A stretch of 64,000 nucleotides of DNA from Erwinia sp. E_sp_B01_1 (GTDB lineage Bacteria > Pseudomonadota > Gammaproteobacteria > Enterobacterales > Enterobacteriaceae): assembly GCF_036865545.1 (NCBI RefSeq), contig NZ_CP142208.1, positions 4,278,001-4,342,000 of the forward strand, in the 5' to 3' direction. Shown piece by piece: positions 55,123 to 63,011 of the stretch (the stretch's first letter is position 1; each line of letters starts with the position of its first letter). The notes under the pieces are model-generated. The model made no database searches. It was not told the DNA's origin and saw nothing but the letters and a program-made list of their open reading frames with translations. Made by a program: the position numbers and the translations under genes.

Positions 55123-55254
55123 TTAAATAAAACTATTAAAGAACTCATTAACCAGCCGTGCAGGATCGTCGAAGGTATAATGTCCTCCTTTACGTAATAA
55201 TCCTTCAGATAATTCTGGGTCATTGCGTTCATAAAAAAAGCACCGATCAGCCAG
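55123..55254 (-). pseudogene. possible 3' remnant of an alpha/beta-hydrolase-like gene
   Basis: An open frame without a start codon reads LADRCFFYERNDPELSEGLL, then RKGGHYTFDDPARLVNEFF and a stop at 55123. GGHYTFDDPARLVNEFF resembles the C-terminal end of alpha/beta-hydrolases with the catalytic His. The same frame continues upstream of an in-frame TAA (55255-55257) with KPELKAVDKSFIPEFI, then meets another stop. This looks like a decayed gene end. Short length makes it uncertain. Confidence 0.35.
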
Positions 55255-55502
55255 TTAAATGAATTCGGGAATAAAGGACTTATCGACAGCCTTCAGCTCT
55301 GGTTTTTTTCTCGCATTTCTTAATATCAGACGTCAGTCCCGACTTTTCCTGACGCTAAACAATAAATGTCCAATCCGTGTGCTTGCAAAAGGCATGTCGA
55401 AAAAAATAATTGCCCCCGCAACTCACGGCCTGACTGGGTTCAGCAGGAGCCCGGGCGAAAAAACCTGCGGCCAGACTTGATTGATTAGCACAAATGATAA
55501 TA

Positions 55503-55518
55503 CTGTATTTATATACAG
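55503..55518 (+). promoter_or_regulatory. LexA (SOS) box
   Basis: CTGTATTTATATACAG, differing at one central base from the ideal CTGTATATATATACAG. It overlaps a possible -10 (TGTATT, 55504-55509) with TTGATT 17 bp upstream (55481-55486), and lies 20 bp before the umuD start. Confidence 0.92.
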
Positions 55519-55538
55519 TCATTTTGCGAGCCACCATC

Positions 55539-55958
55539 ATGAACTTTCTCCAGCCTTCTGAAGTGCGGGATAACCTGCCCTTACCGTTTTTCCTTGCCCG
55601 TGTTCCCTGCGGTTCGCCGTCATCGGCAGAGGATGACGTCGGGCAACGCCTGGATTTGAATAACCTGCTGATCCAGCGTCCCGATGCCACCTACTTTATT
55701 AAAGTCAGCGGAGAGTCGATGAAAGACGCAGGGATTAACGATGGCGATTTGCTGGTGGTGGATAATTCGCTGACGGCCGATCATGGTGACATCGTGGTGG
55801 CGGCAGTGAATGGCGAATTCACCGTCAAAAAACTGCACCTCAGACCTGTGGTACAGCTTGTAGCGATGAACGAAGCCTGGGCCCCCATTGTGCTGGCGGA
55901 AGATGAAAAGCTGGAGATTTTTGGCGTTGTCACATTCACTATCAAAGCAATGGAATAA
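55539..55958 (+). CDS. umuD: UmuD, SOS translesion-synthesis S24 peptidase (no umuC adjacent)
   Basis: 139 aa from the ATG at 55539, E. coli UmuD length; an upstream ATG at 55494 would place the LexA box inside the gene and is rejected. The self-cleavage site Cys24-Gly25 (RVPCGSPS), nucleophile Ser60 (SGESM) and Lys97 (FTVKKL) are all conserved. In E. coli, RecA filaments trigger cleavage to UmuD', which with UmuC forms Pol V. Here the following gene is not umuC but a 127-aa S24-like protein. UmuD may serve a Pol V subunit encoded elsewhere, or act as a regulator. Confidence 0.93.
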   Translation: MNFLQPSEVRDNLPLPFFLARVPCGSPSSAEDDVGQRLDLNNLLIQRPDATYFIKVSGESMKDAGINDGDLLVVDNSLTADHGDIVVAAVNGEFTVKKLHLRPVVQLVAMNEAWAPIVLAEDEKLEIFGVVTFTIKAME

Positions 55959-55970
55959 GGGGAAAGAAAC

Positions 55971-56354
55971 ATGACAGAAGGGATCCGACAGTTTTCCACC
56001 GGCGAAGTGCTGACCTCACCCGGTGCGCGCTTTCGTTCTTCCAGCCGGCACGAAGTGAAGTTTCTGTTCAGCAAATTGCAGGATCTGATCCCCACTAATC
56101 ACGACTGCTACCTGACAACCTGCAACGGCAGCCTGTGTATTATTGACCGCTACCGTCCTGCCATCACCGGAAGCCGTGTACTGATCGAGCTGGATGGAAA
56201 AGGCGACTGGGCAAAAGTCAGGATGAATCCTCAGCAAATGGTCACTGACGACGGGAAAATTATCCAGGGCGACCTGCTGGATGAGGTGACAATCATTGGC
56301 GTGGCTATCCGCGAAGTCGTTCCTACTTACCTCTCATCACGCCCTGGCATCTGA
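55971..56354 (+). CDS. S24/UmuD-fold-like protein without catalytic residues, in operon with umuD
   Basis: 127 aa, strong Shine-Dalgarno (AAGGGGAAAG), 12 bp after umuD. The C-terminal half aligns by eye with UmuD: NGSLCIIDRY against [29 protein letters not shown] against the [17 protein letters not shown] block, and VTIIGVAIREV against LEIFGVVTF. The SxM nucleophile motif and a matching Lys are missing. I do not recognise a named family. Location under the same LexA box suggests SOS induction. A partner, inhibitor or co-regulator of UmuD is possible; this is inference. Confidence 0.75.
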   Translation: MTEGIRQFSTGEVLTSPGARFRSSSRHEVKFLFSKLQDLIPTNHDCYLTTCNGSLCIIDRYRPAITGSRVLIELDGKGDWAKVRMNPQQMVTDDGKIIQGDLLDEVTIIGVAIREVVPTYLSSRPGI

Positions 56355-56525
56355 CGTTTTCCGGGTGCAGACGGCCTTAAGCCGGCATAAAACAGGCTGC
56401 GCCCGGCCGCACAGAAATCACAGCTTTCCGTCGCACTGCTCTGTAATATGATCTGTTCAGACCTTTCGGGCCGCCACCTGCACGGTAACGGCCACTGGAT
56501 AAGTAACAATCAGGAGCTCTCTTTG

Positions 56526-58220
56526 ATGGTGAAGGATTCAGGTGTTATTACTCAGCTTGAACAGATTCTGGGTAAAGAGCAGGTGCTGACCAGCGAGGAC
56601 AGCAAAGCGTACTACACCAAAGGTTTTCGTGTCGGCGGCGGCAGTGCACTGGCGGTGGCAATCCCCCAAACCTTAATGCAGCTCTGGCAGGTCTTACAGG
56701 CCTGTGTCGCCTGCGACAAAATTATTTTGATGCAGGCGGCCAATACCGGCGTTACTGGCGGTTCAACACCGGATGGCTCGGATTACGATCGTGACCTGGT
56801 GATTGTCAGCACCCGCCGCCTGAAAGGCGTTCAGATCATCGACCAGGCCCGGCAGGTGGTCGCCTTCCCCGGCAGTACGCTGACTGAACTGGAAAAAGCG
56901 CTGCACCCTCACGGTAAAGAACCGCATTCCGTTATCGGCTCATCGTGCATTGGCGCTTCCGTCATTGGCGGCGTTTGCAATAACTCCGGCGGGTCGCTGA
57001 TTCGACGCGGCCCGGCCTTTACTGAAAAATCCCTGTTTGCCCGCATCAATGCAGATGGCAGCCTGCAGCTCGTGAACCATCTGGGGATTGAGCTGGGCAG
57101 CACACCGGAAGAGATGATTGCTAATCTGGAAGCGCAACAGTACAGCACCGGTAGCGCGCCGGACTGGGAAGGAAAAATCTGGGCCGATGATTACGCGACC
57201 ATCCTGCGGGATGTGGATGCCAATACGCCCACCCGCTACAACGGTAACGTGCAATACCTGCATGACAGCGCCGGCAGTGCGGGAAAAGTGGCGGTGTTCG
57301 CCGTCCGGCTCCCGACCTTTACTGCCAGTGATAAAACCCGGACCTACTACATCGGCACCCATGACGAAGCGGAGCTTGTTGCCCTGCGTCGTTATCTGCT
57401 GGCGGGGTTGAGCGAACTGCCGTTACAGGCGGAATATATCCACCGCAACGCCTTTGATCTGACCGTGCGGTATGCCAAACATATGTATTGGGCGATTAAC
57501 CGGTTCGGGCCGGAAGCGTTACCTCAGTTAATGGCAGAAAAGGCAAAGTGGGATATCCGGGTCAGGAACCTTCGCGTACTGCCCGCCAACTTTGTCGATA
57601 AAGTGCTGCAGGCGATCAATACCCTTACGCCCAAAGGCGTGGCGCCGCGCATTCTGAATTATCGCAATCGCTTCGAACATCACCTGATGATCAAGACCGA
57701 GGCCCGTCACAGCGAGGAGCTGAACCGGCTGCTTGCAGCTTTCTTTACGGATAAATCGGGGGAATTTTTCGCCTGTGACCCGCGTGAAGAGCGCGATGCT
57801 TTTCTGGTACGTTTCGGCGTGGGTGGCTGCACTATCTCGTACTGCGATTATAAAGGGATCAACCCCGACCAGAGACTGATTGCCTTTGATGTCGCTTTAC
57901 GTCGCAATGATACGGAGTGGCGCATTAAACTTCCCGAAGCGCTACAGGAGAAGGTGCAGGAAGACTCCTGCTGCGGCCATTTCTTCTGTTATGTAAACCA
58001 TCAGGATTACATTTTAAAACCGGGAGTAGACGCCGTAGCCTTCAAGCATGATGTGCTGGCTTATCTGGAGCAGCGCGGTGCGAAGTATCCGGCAGAGCAC
58101 AATGTCGGGCATCTCTATCATGCTTCCTGTGAGCACGAAGCGCATCTGCGTCAGCTCGATCCCACTAACAGCTGTAATCCGGGGATTGGCAAAACCAGCA
58201 AGAAGAAGTTCTGGCGCTGA
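56526..58220 (+). CDS. dld: quinone-dependent D-lactate dehydrogenase
   Basis: 564 aa (E. coli Dld 571) from the ATG at 56526, with AGGAG 8 nt upstream. FAD-binding VAO-type domain: KIILMQAANTGVTGGSTP, DYDRDLVIVSTRRL, HSVIGSSCIGASVIGG, NNSGGSLIRRGPAFTEKSLF. The membrane-binding domain is more divergent. The C-terminal part has ALRRNDTEWR, HFFCYVNHQDYI, AEHNVGHLYHASCEHE and NPGIGKTSKKKFW. It oxidises D-lactate to pyruvate at the inner membrane and feeds quinone. Divergence in the middle third from E. coli is large, so it may be a paralogue. Confidence 0.93.
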   Translation: MVKDSGVITQLEQILGKEQVLTSEDSKAYYTKGFRVGGGSALAVAIPQTLMQLWQVLQACVACDKIILMQAANTGVTGGSTPDGSDYDRDLVIVSTRRLKGVQIIDQARQVVAFPGSTLTELEKALHPHGKEPHSVIGSSCIGASVIGGVCNNSGGSLIRRGPAFTEKSLFARINADGSLQLVNHLGIELGSTPEEMIANLEAQQYSTGSAPDWEGKIWADDYATILRDVDANTPTRYNGNVQYLHDSAGSAGKVAVFAVRLPTFTASDKTRTYYIGTHDEAELVALRRYLLAGLSELPLQAEYIHRNAFDLTVRYAKHMYWAINRFGPEALPQLMAEKAKWDIRVRNLRVLPANFVDKVLQAINTLTPKGVAPRILNYRNRFEHHLMIKTEARHSEELNRLLAAFFTDKSGEFFACDPREERDAFLVRFGVGGCTISYCDYKGINPDQRLIAFDVALRRNDTEWRIKLPEALQEKVQEDSCCGHFFCYVNHQDYILKPGVDAVAFKHDVLAYLEQRGAKYPAEHNVGHLYHASCEHEAHLRQLDPTNSCNPGIGKTSKKKFWR

Positions 58221-58344
58221 GGAAGAGGGAGAAAGGCAGCCTGCGCAAAAGCGAGCCCAGGCTGGCCATCATCAGCACACGACTGTTTAAACCGTAGCGT
58301 ACCGAAGCCGGCGGCTCACGCAAAGGTGAATCGCCGGGTTGCAC

Positions 58345-58929
58345 TTACTTAGCGTAAGCTTCAGTGGTGATGGTCAGTTTCACATCGTCGCTGACGGCTG
58401 GGACATATTTATCCAGCTTGAAGTCAGAGCGTTTAAACGTGGTGGTGGCATCGAATCCTACCGCCTCTTTCTTCACCATCGGATGCATGCCCTGCTTATT
58501 CAGAACGGCATGCAGAATAACCGGTTTGGTAATATCTTTGATGGTCAGGTTGCCATAGACATCCATTTTATTTTTGCCTTTGCTGACCACTTTAGTGCTT
58601 TTGAAGGTAGCGGTCGGGAATTTGCTGATGTCGAAGTAGTCGGCACCTTTGAATTCGGTAGTCAGGGCATCAACGTGTGTATCAATGGTATCCAGCGGCA
58701 GGGAGACATCCACGCTGGATTTGCTGATGTTGCTGTTATCAAAGCTGATGTTGCCGGTGATGTTCGACAGGACGGCTGTAGGATGAGAAAAACCGAAATG
58801 TGTCCAGGAGATCACCACTGAAGTGTGGCCAGAATCCATCGCGTAATTTTCCACGGCGGCGGCAGAGACCTGAGAATAGAGCGCGGAAGTAATTAATAAC
58901 GGAAGGGTAATTTTTTTAATTAATGACAT
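58345..58929 (-). CDS. YceI-family periplasmic protein
   Basis: 194 aa. Signal peptide ends QVSAAA (about residue 23). A YceI lipocalin-like barrel follows: YAMDSGHTSVVISWTHFGFS, then GADYFDISKFPTATFKST, GNLTIKDITKPVIL and the ending KLTITTEAYAK. Members bind long-chain polyisoprenoids or amides; E. coli YceI is induced by high pH and osmolarity. The substrate here is unknown. It converges on dld and is upstream of the IclR gene on the same strand but not closely coupled. Confidence 0.88.
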   Translation of the reverse strand: MSLIKKITLPLLITSALYSQVSAAAVENYAMDSGHTSVVISWTHFGFSHPTAVLSNITGNISFDNSNISKSSVDVSLPLDTIDTHVDALTTEFKGADYFDISKFPTATFKSTKVVSKGKNKMDVYGNLTIKDITKPVILHAVLNKQGMHPMVKKEAVGFDATTTFKRSDFKLDKYVPAVSDDVKLTITTEAYAK

Positions 58930-59041
58930 TCATCTTGCCTTTATTTCGCGAAGTGTACCGTCGATAGTGCAAGATTATTGTGCGATCGAATAGTGAAGAT
59001 ATTTGACCGGGTCTGTCAAAAAGATTAGTTAACAGACCAGA

Positions 59042-59785
59042 TTATTTTCCCGCCAGAGATTCTATTTCCGCTTTGGTCTGCAGTAATGCCCGCTGCAGAA
59101 TCGGCTGCTGGTCATCAAACCGCAAACTGGGCACCGCCAGCGACAGGGCGTAACGTTCATTGCCGGGCAACGTCAACATCACGGCCATGCCACAAACGCC
59201 GGCGGCGTGCTCTTCACGGTCCACTGCCACGCCATTACGCCGGATAACCTCAAGGTCACTGATTAACTCAGCCCGGCGGCACCGTGTCTGGGCTGTACGC
59301 TGCTCCAGCACTTCGGGCAGTAATTGCAGAAGATGCTCATCGGGCAGCCCTGCCAGCATCGCTTTGCCCGGCGCGGTGGCATTGATGGGGAAAGCTGTCC
59401 CCACCGGAGAGACCACCCTGAGCTCCTGATCGCAGGCATACTGCTCCACCAGGATAGCATGCAGTCCCCGATAGACAGCCAGATCCACCGTTTCACGAGT
59501 CCGGCGGGCAAGCGCTTCTAATGAGGGTCTGGCGAGCGTCACGATATCGGTGTGTGCCGCAGCGGCCAGACGAATCAGCGCCGGGCCTAATATCACCCCT
59601 TCTGCCGTCTGCCTGACAAACTCCTGAGCCTCCAGTGAAGCTACCAGCCGGTAAACCGTGGTGCGGGGCAGACCACAAAGCCCCGCCAGCTGCGCCAGAC
59701 TCAGACCGGCGGGAGCAGTTTCCAACACCTTCAGTAACGAGGCCGCACGGGCGATAACGCCGGACTCTCCTTCAGCTTTCATCAT
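59042..59785 (-). CDS. IclR-family transcriptional regulator
   Basis: 247 aa. N-terminal winged HTH (LSLAQLAGLCGLPRTTVYRLVASLEAQEFV, residues about 29-58, in outline) and an effector domain with LEALARRTRETVDLAVYRG, PINATAPGKAMLAGLP and HAAGVCGMAVML. The ATG at 59782 is an alternative start with better spacing from GGGGAAG. It is divergent from an MFS transporter gene with three CGGACA repeats in the gap, so it likely controls that transporter. Ligand unknown. Confidence 0.9.
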   Translation of the reverse strand: MMKAEGESGVIARAASLLKVLETAPAGLSLAQLAGLCGLPRTTVYRLVASLEAQEFVRQTAEGVILGPALIRLAAAAHTDIVTLARPSLEALARRTRETVDLAVYRGLHAILVEQYACDQELRVVSPVGTAFPINATAPGKAMLAGLPDEHLLQLLPEVLEQRTAQTRCRRAELISDLEVIRRNGVAVDREEHAAGVCGMAVMLTLPGNERYALSLAVPSLRFDDQQPILQRALLQTKAEIESLAGK

Positions 59786-59842
59786 CTTCCCCGGCTAATC
59801 ATTGACATTGAGCGCTTCCCCCATAACACTCATACCACTATA

Positions 59843-59876
59843 CGGACACAATGTCCATTATGCGGACAAACGGACA
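59843..59876. promoter_or_regulatory. candidate IclR operator: CGGACA repeats
   Basis: CGGACA occurs at 59843, 59863 and 59871, and GGACACAATGTCC (59844-59856) is a perfect 5-bp inverted repeat with 3-bp centre. All lie between the divergent regulator and transporter starts. Operator function is inferred. Confidence 0.45.
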
Positions 59877-59890
59877 ACCTGCCGGGGATA

Positions 59891-61051
59891 ATGATGAAAA
59901 GTCTTTCTGCCGCAGGGGTATTTACCCTGCTTGCTATTGCCTGCCTGACTATTATGGTGGGCTGCGTAATTGTTCCCGGTCTGCCCTCTGTAGCCGCCCA
60001 TCTTGGGGTGGCAAGTGCCGCCGGCTGGCTGATCACCCTGCCCTCGCTGGGAGTAGTGATTTTTGGCCCGATAGCCGCCAAAGTGATTGAGCGCTATGGC
60101 CTTTATCGCTCGCTGGTGCTGGGCTTATTCTCTTACGGCGCTTTAGGCACCGTCGGCGCTTTCCTTACCCACCCTGCGCTGTTATTCACTGACCGTTTTC
60201 TGCTTGGTGGATCGACCGCGCTGGTGATGTCTGGTGGAACCGGGCTGCTCTCCAGCTTCTTCACCGGGGAACAACGGCTGAAGATGATTGCCCGCCAGGG
60301 GATGTCGATTGAGCTGGGTGGCGTTATTTTCCTGTTTTTTGGTGGGATACTCGCCAGTGCAGGCTGGCGCTGGCCGTTCAGCCTCTATCTTGTTGCCTGG
60401 CTGTTTTTGCTGATGCTGGTGATATTTGTCCCCCGTCCCGATCGCACCAACGAACGGACAACAGAGGGATCCGGGGAAGCTGCCAGTCCGTTAATGAAGC
60501 CGATCTATGCCGCTGCGCTGTTCTCGATGGTCTGCTTTTTTACCGCGGTAATTGTGCTGCCGATGCAGCTACACAGCCAGGGATTCAGCGAGGCGGAAAC
60601 CGGCTATTTTCTGGCGTTTATTTCGCTGATGGCGGTTATTGCGGCCTGGGCTATGCCGCGTGTTGTCAAAGTAAGAGGCGAGTTTGGCACCTTGTATCTT
60701 GCCTTTCTGGCCTATGCGGCGGCGCATTTATTGCTGGCCTTTGCCACAGGACCGGCCCTGTTAGTGGTTGCGGGGGTGTTGATGGGTAGCGGATTTGGCC
60801 TGTCGGTTCCGCTGGTTAACCACATGGTGGTGGAACACAGCCCGGTGGGACTCCGGGGGCAACATCTGGCCTACCTGTCGATGGCCATTTTCCTGGGCCA
60901 GTTTCTCTCGTCATTTATGGAATTTATCCCGGGGAACCGGCCACGAATTTTTCTGGGTGCGGCGGCGCTGGCCGTGGTGGTGACAGCACTTTTGTGGCGC
61001 TGGCACGCGGCGTTGCCGGGTGAAAAACAGGAGAGCGAAGCTCTCCCGTAA
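59891..61051 (+). CDS. MFS transporter
   Basis: 386 aa with about 12 membrane helices and no large loops. Starts MMKSLSAAGVFTLLAIACL; GPIAAKVIERYGLYRSLVLG is the MFS loop 2-3 motif (GxxxDRxGRR type, diverged). GGGG lies before the start. The substrate cannot be read from sequence. The divergent IclR gene suggests control by an aromatic or organic-acid ligand, as is common for that family. It converges on qorB with 4 bp between stops. Confidence 0.88.
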   Translation: MMKSLSAAGVFTLLAIACLTIMVGCVIVPGLPSVAAHLGVASAAGWLITLPSLGVVIFGPIAAKVIERYGLYRSLVLGLFSYGALGTVGAFLTHPALLFTDRFLLGGSTALVMSGGTGLLSSFFTGEQRLKMIARQGMSIELGGVIFLFFGGILASAGWRWPFSLYLVAWLFLLMLVIFVPRPDRTNERTTEGSGEAASPLMKPIYAAALFSMVCFFTAVIVLPMQLHSQGFSEAETGYFLAFISLMAVIAAWAMPRVVKVRGEFGTLYLAFLAYAAAHLLLAFATGPALLVVAGVLMGSGFGLSVPLVNHMVVEHSPVGLRGQHLAYLSMAIFLGQFLSSFMEFIPGNRPRIFLGAAALAVVVTALLWRWHAALPGEKQESEALP

Positions 61052-61055
61052 AGCT

Positions 61056-61913
61056 TCAGAGTGGGGGAATAAAGGCTTTAACCACATCCTGCCACGGCGT
61101 GGTTGGGCGACCAGTCAGCTTGCTCAGGGTGTGGCTCTGATCAAACAGCGCCCCTTTTGCCGCACCGGCATCAGAATCTGCCAGCATTTCTGCCAGCCAG
61201 TCTGGCAGTCCTGCGCCTTTCAGCGCGGCGGCAAAATCCGCCTGCGGCATATCAATATACTCAATGTTCATACCGCTTTGGGCGGCGATTTCAGCGGTGT
61301 ATTCTTCAAGCGTATAGGCGGTATCACCAGCCAGCTCGTAGATGTTGCCAGCAGCATCCGGACGGGTCAGAACCGCAGCTGCCGCTTCGGCGTAATCCTG
61401 ACGGCTTGCCGAAGCGATTTTCCCCTGTGCCGCCGCGCCGATAAACGCGCCGTGCGTAATGGCTGGAGCGATACTGGCCGCATAGTTTTCGCTGTACCAG
61501 CCGTTGCGCAGAATGGCATAAGGTACGCCTGAAGCGATCAACGCCTGCTCGGTGGCGCGGTGTTCGCTGCCCAGACCCATTGGGGTGGTATCTGCATGCA
61601 GCAGGCTGGTGTAAGCCAGTAACGAAACGCCCGCTTCTTTGGCGGCGGCAATCACGGCTTTATGCTGAGCTTCGCGCGCGCCCACTTCACTGGAAGAGAT
61701 CAGCAACACTTTCTCCACACCACTAAACGCACTCAGCAGCGTTTCAGGCCGGGAGTAGTCGGCCTCACGCACCTGCACGCCCAGCGCCGCAAGCTCCGTC
61801 GCTTTTTCGGGGGTTCGTACTGCCGCAATAATTTCCGCAGCAGGCACCTTGTTCAGTAAAGCCTCAATCACTAAGCGGCCAAGCTGGCCTGTCGCGCCGG
61901 TAACAGCAATCAT
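61056..61913 (-). CDS. qorB: QorB/YtfG-type NAD(P)H:quinone oxidoreductase
   Basis: 285 aa. Atypical short-chain dehydrogenase (NmrA type): nucleotide-binding ITGATGQLG-like VTGATGQLGRLV at residues 4-15, KVLLISSSEVGAR, LLAYTSLLHADTTPMGL, LRNGWYSENY and LADSDAGAAKGALF. All match E. coli QorB (286 aa), which reduces quinones with NADPH. AGGAG is before the ATG. It is divergent from an ytfH-like HxlR gene, the E. coli arrangement, which suggests induction by quinone or electrophile stress. Confidence 0.92.
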   Translation of the reverse strand: MIAVTGATGQLGRLVIEALLNKVPAAEIIAAVRTPEKATELAALGVQVREADYSRPETLLSAFSGVEKVLLISSSEVGAREAQHKAVIAAAKEAGVSLLAYTSLLHADTTPMGLGSEHRATEQALIASGVPYAILRNGWYSENYAASIAPAITHGAFIGAAAQGKIASASRQDYAEAAAAVLTRPDAAGNIYELAGDTAYTLEEYTAEIAAQSGMNIEYIDMPQADFAAALKGAGLPDWLAEMLADSDAGAAKGALFDQSHTLSKLTGRPTTPWQDVVKAFIPPL

Positions 61914-62009
61914 GATCTTCTCCTGGTTTGGGTATACAGCGCATTCAGCGGCCCTGAAATGGCCGGAATCGCTTTCACCTCACTACCCTATGCCATACAC
62001 TAATCAAAA

Positions 62010-62021
62010 GTAAGTACTTAC
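62010..62021. promoter_or_regulatory. perfect palindrome in the qorB-ytfH gap, candidate HxlR operator
   Basis: GTAAGTACTTAC, 12-bp perfect palindrome, 13 bp before the ytfH start and about 97 bp from the qorB start. HxlR regulators bind short palindromes of this size. No direct evidence in the sequence beyond symmetry and position. Confidence 0.6.
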
Positions 62022-62033
62022 AGGAATGTTAGT

Positions 62034-62441
62034 GTGATAAAAAATGATTCAGCCTGTACCTCACTCAGCGACAAGTTTCGCCGGGGTGAACTGTTCGATG
62101 TTAATTGCCCTTCACGGGATGTGCTGAAACGCCTGACCAGCCGCTGGAGCCTGCTGATCCTGGTCGCCCTGCAGGACGACAGGCTACGCTTCAGTGAATT
62201 GCGCAGGAAAATAGGCGGCATCAGCGAAAGAATGCTGGCGCAAACCCTGCGGTTGATGGAAGAGGATGGCTTTGTGGAGCGCACAGCTTACGACGTCATT
62301 CCACCGCATGTGGAATATCATCTCTCCCCACTGGGGCATGAAGTTCGCGAGCAGGTGGTTGGGCTGGCAGACTGGATTGAAATGAACCTGCATCAGATTC
62401 TGCAAAAACGCCGGGAATTTACCGGCGAGAGTGAAGAATAA
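62034..62441 (+). CDS. ytfH: HxlR-family regulator YtfH
   Basis: 135 aa, GTG start with AGGAA about 8 nt upstream. HxlR winged HTH: FDVNCPSRDVLKRLTSRWSL (conserved Cys), LRFSELRRKIGGISERMLAQ, LMEEDGFVERTAYDVIPPHVEY, SPLGHEV. The Cys in NCPSRDVL is the redox/electrophile sensor of the family. Same neighbour as in E. coli. Probably represses qorB and itself through the palindrome at 62010-62021. Confidence 0.9.
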   Translation: MIKNDSACTSLSDKFRRGELFDVNCPSRDVLKRLTSRWSLLILVALQDDRLRFSELRRKIGGISERMLAQTLRLMEEDGFVERTAYDVIPPHVEYHLSPLGHEVREQVVGLADWIEMNLHQILQKRREFTGESEE

Positions 62442-62484
62442 AATTCCATGCTCAGGTCAGAAAAAACAGCAGGAGAAAAAAATC

Positions 62485-62898
62485 ATGGAACCTAAGATTG
62501 GTGTAGGCGTACTGATTGTGCGGGAAGGCAAACTGTTACTGGGCCGACGTCTGGGAAGTCATGGCGCAGAAAGCTGGTCAGCGCCCGGCGGACATCTGGA
62601 GTTTGGCGAGACACCTGAAGCCTGCGCGCAGCGGGAAGTGCTGGAAGAGACGGCACTGATTGTAGGTAAAACCAGCAGAGTGACCTTCACTAACGACTTT
62701 TTTAATGAGGAAAAGAAACACTACGTTACGCTTTTTCTACTGGCGGAGGAGTTCAGCGGCACGCCGGAACGCTGTGAACCAGAGAAATGCGCCGGGTGGG
62801 CATGGTTTGCAGCAGATGAATTACCTGAGCCTCTGTTTGCTCCGCTGGCAACGCTTCATCAGCAGGGTGAGCTGTTACCATTATTAAATCACGTCTGA
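62485..62898 (+). CDS. Nudix hydrolase, NUDT15-like
   Basis: 137 aa from the ATG at 62485 (AGGAG 9-13 nt upstream). The Nudix box GHLEFGETPEACAQREVLEE follows the G-x5-E-x7-REVxEE pattern. The surroundings (LLGRRLGSHGAESWSAPGGHLEFG, HYVTLFL, EPEKCAGWAW) resemble human NUDT15 and bacterial relatives, which hydrolyse oxidised or modified dNTPs. Its substrate here is not known. 43 bp follow ytfH, so they may share a transcript. Confidence 0.85.
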   Translation: MEPKIGVGVLIVREGKLLLGRRLGSHGAESWSAPGGHLEFGETPEACAQREVLEETALIVGKTSRVTFTNDFFNEEKKHYVTLFLLAEEFSGTPERCEPEKCAGWAWFAADELPEPLFAPLATLHQQGELLPLLNHV

Positions 62899-63011
62899 GA
62901 AAACGTGCCCGCTGGCATCCTGAAGCAATACCCACGGGTCTCAGATACAGTGTGGCCAGATTGCCCGGCTGGCATTAATACCTCGCCGAAAGACAATCAG
63001 CCACGCACCCT

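Noticed and set aside
55259..55480. 73-aa plus-strand frame upstream of umuD
   Set aside because: No Shine-Dalgarno, mixed composition and no motif; the opposite strand has a more plausible decayed coding remnant.
54720..55490. Invertible fim switch
   Set aside because: No pair of short inverted repeats flanking the promoter region and no fimB/fimE-like recombinase in the window.
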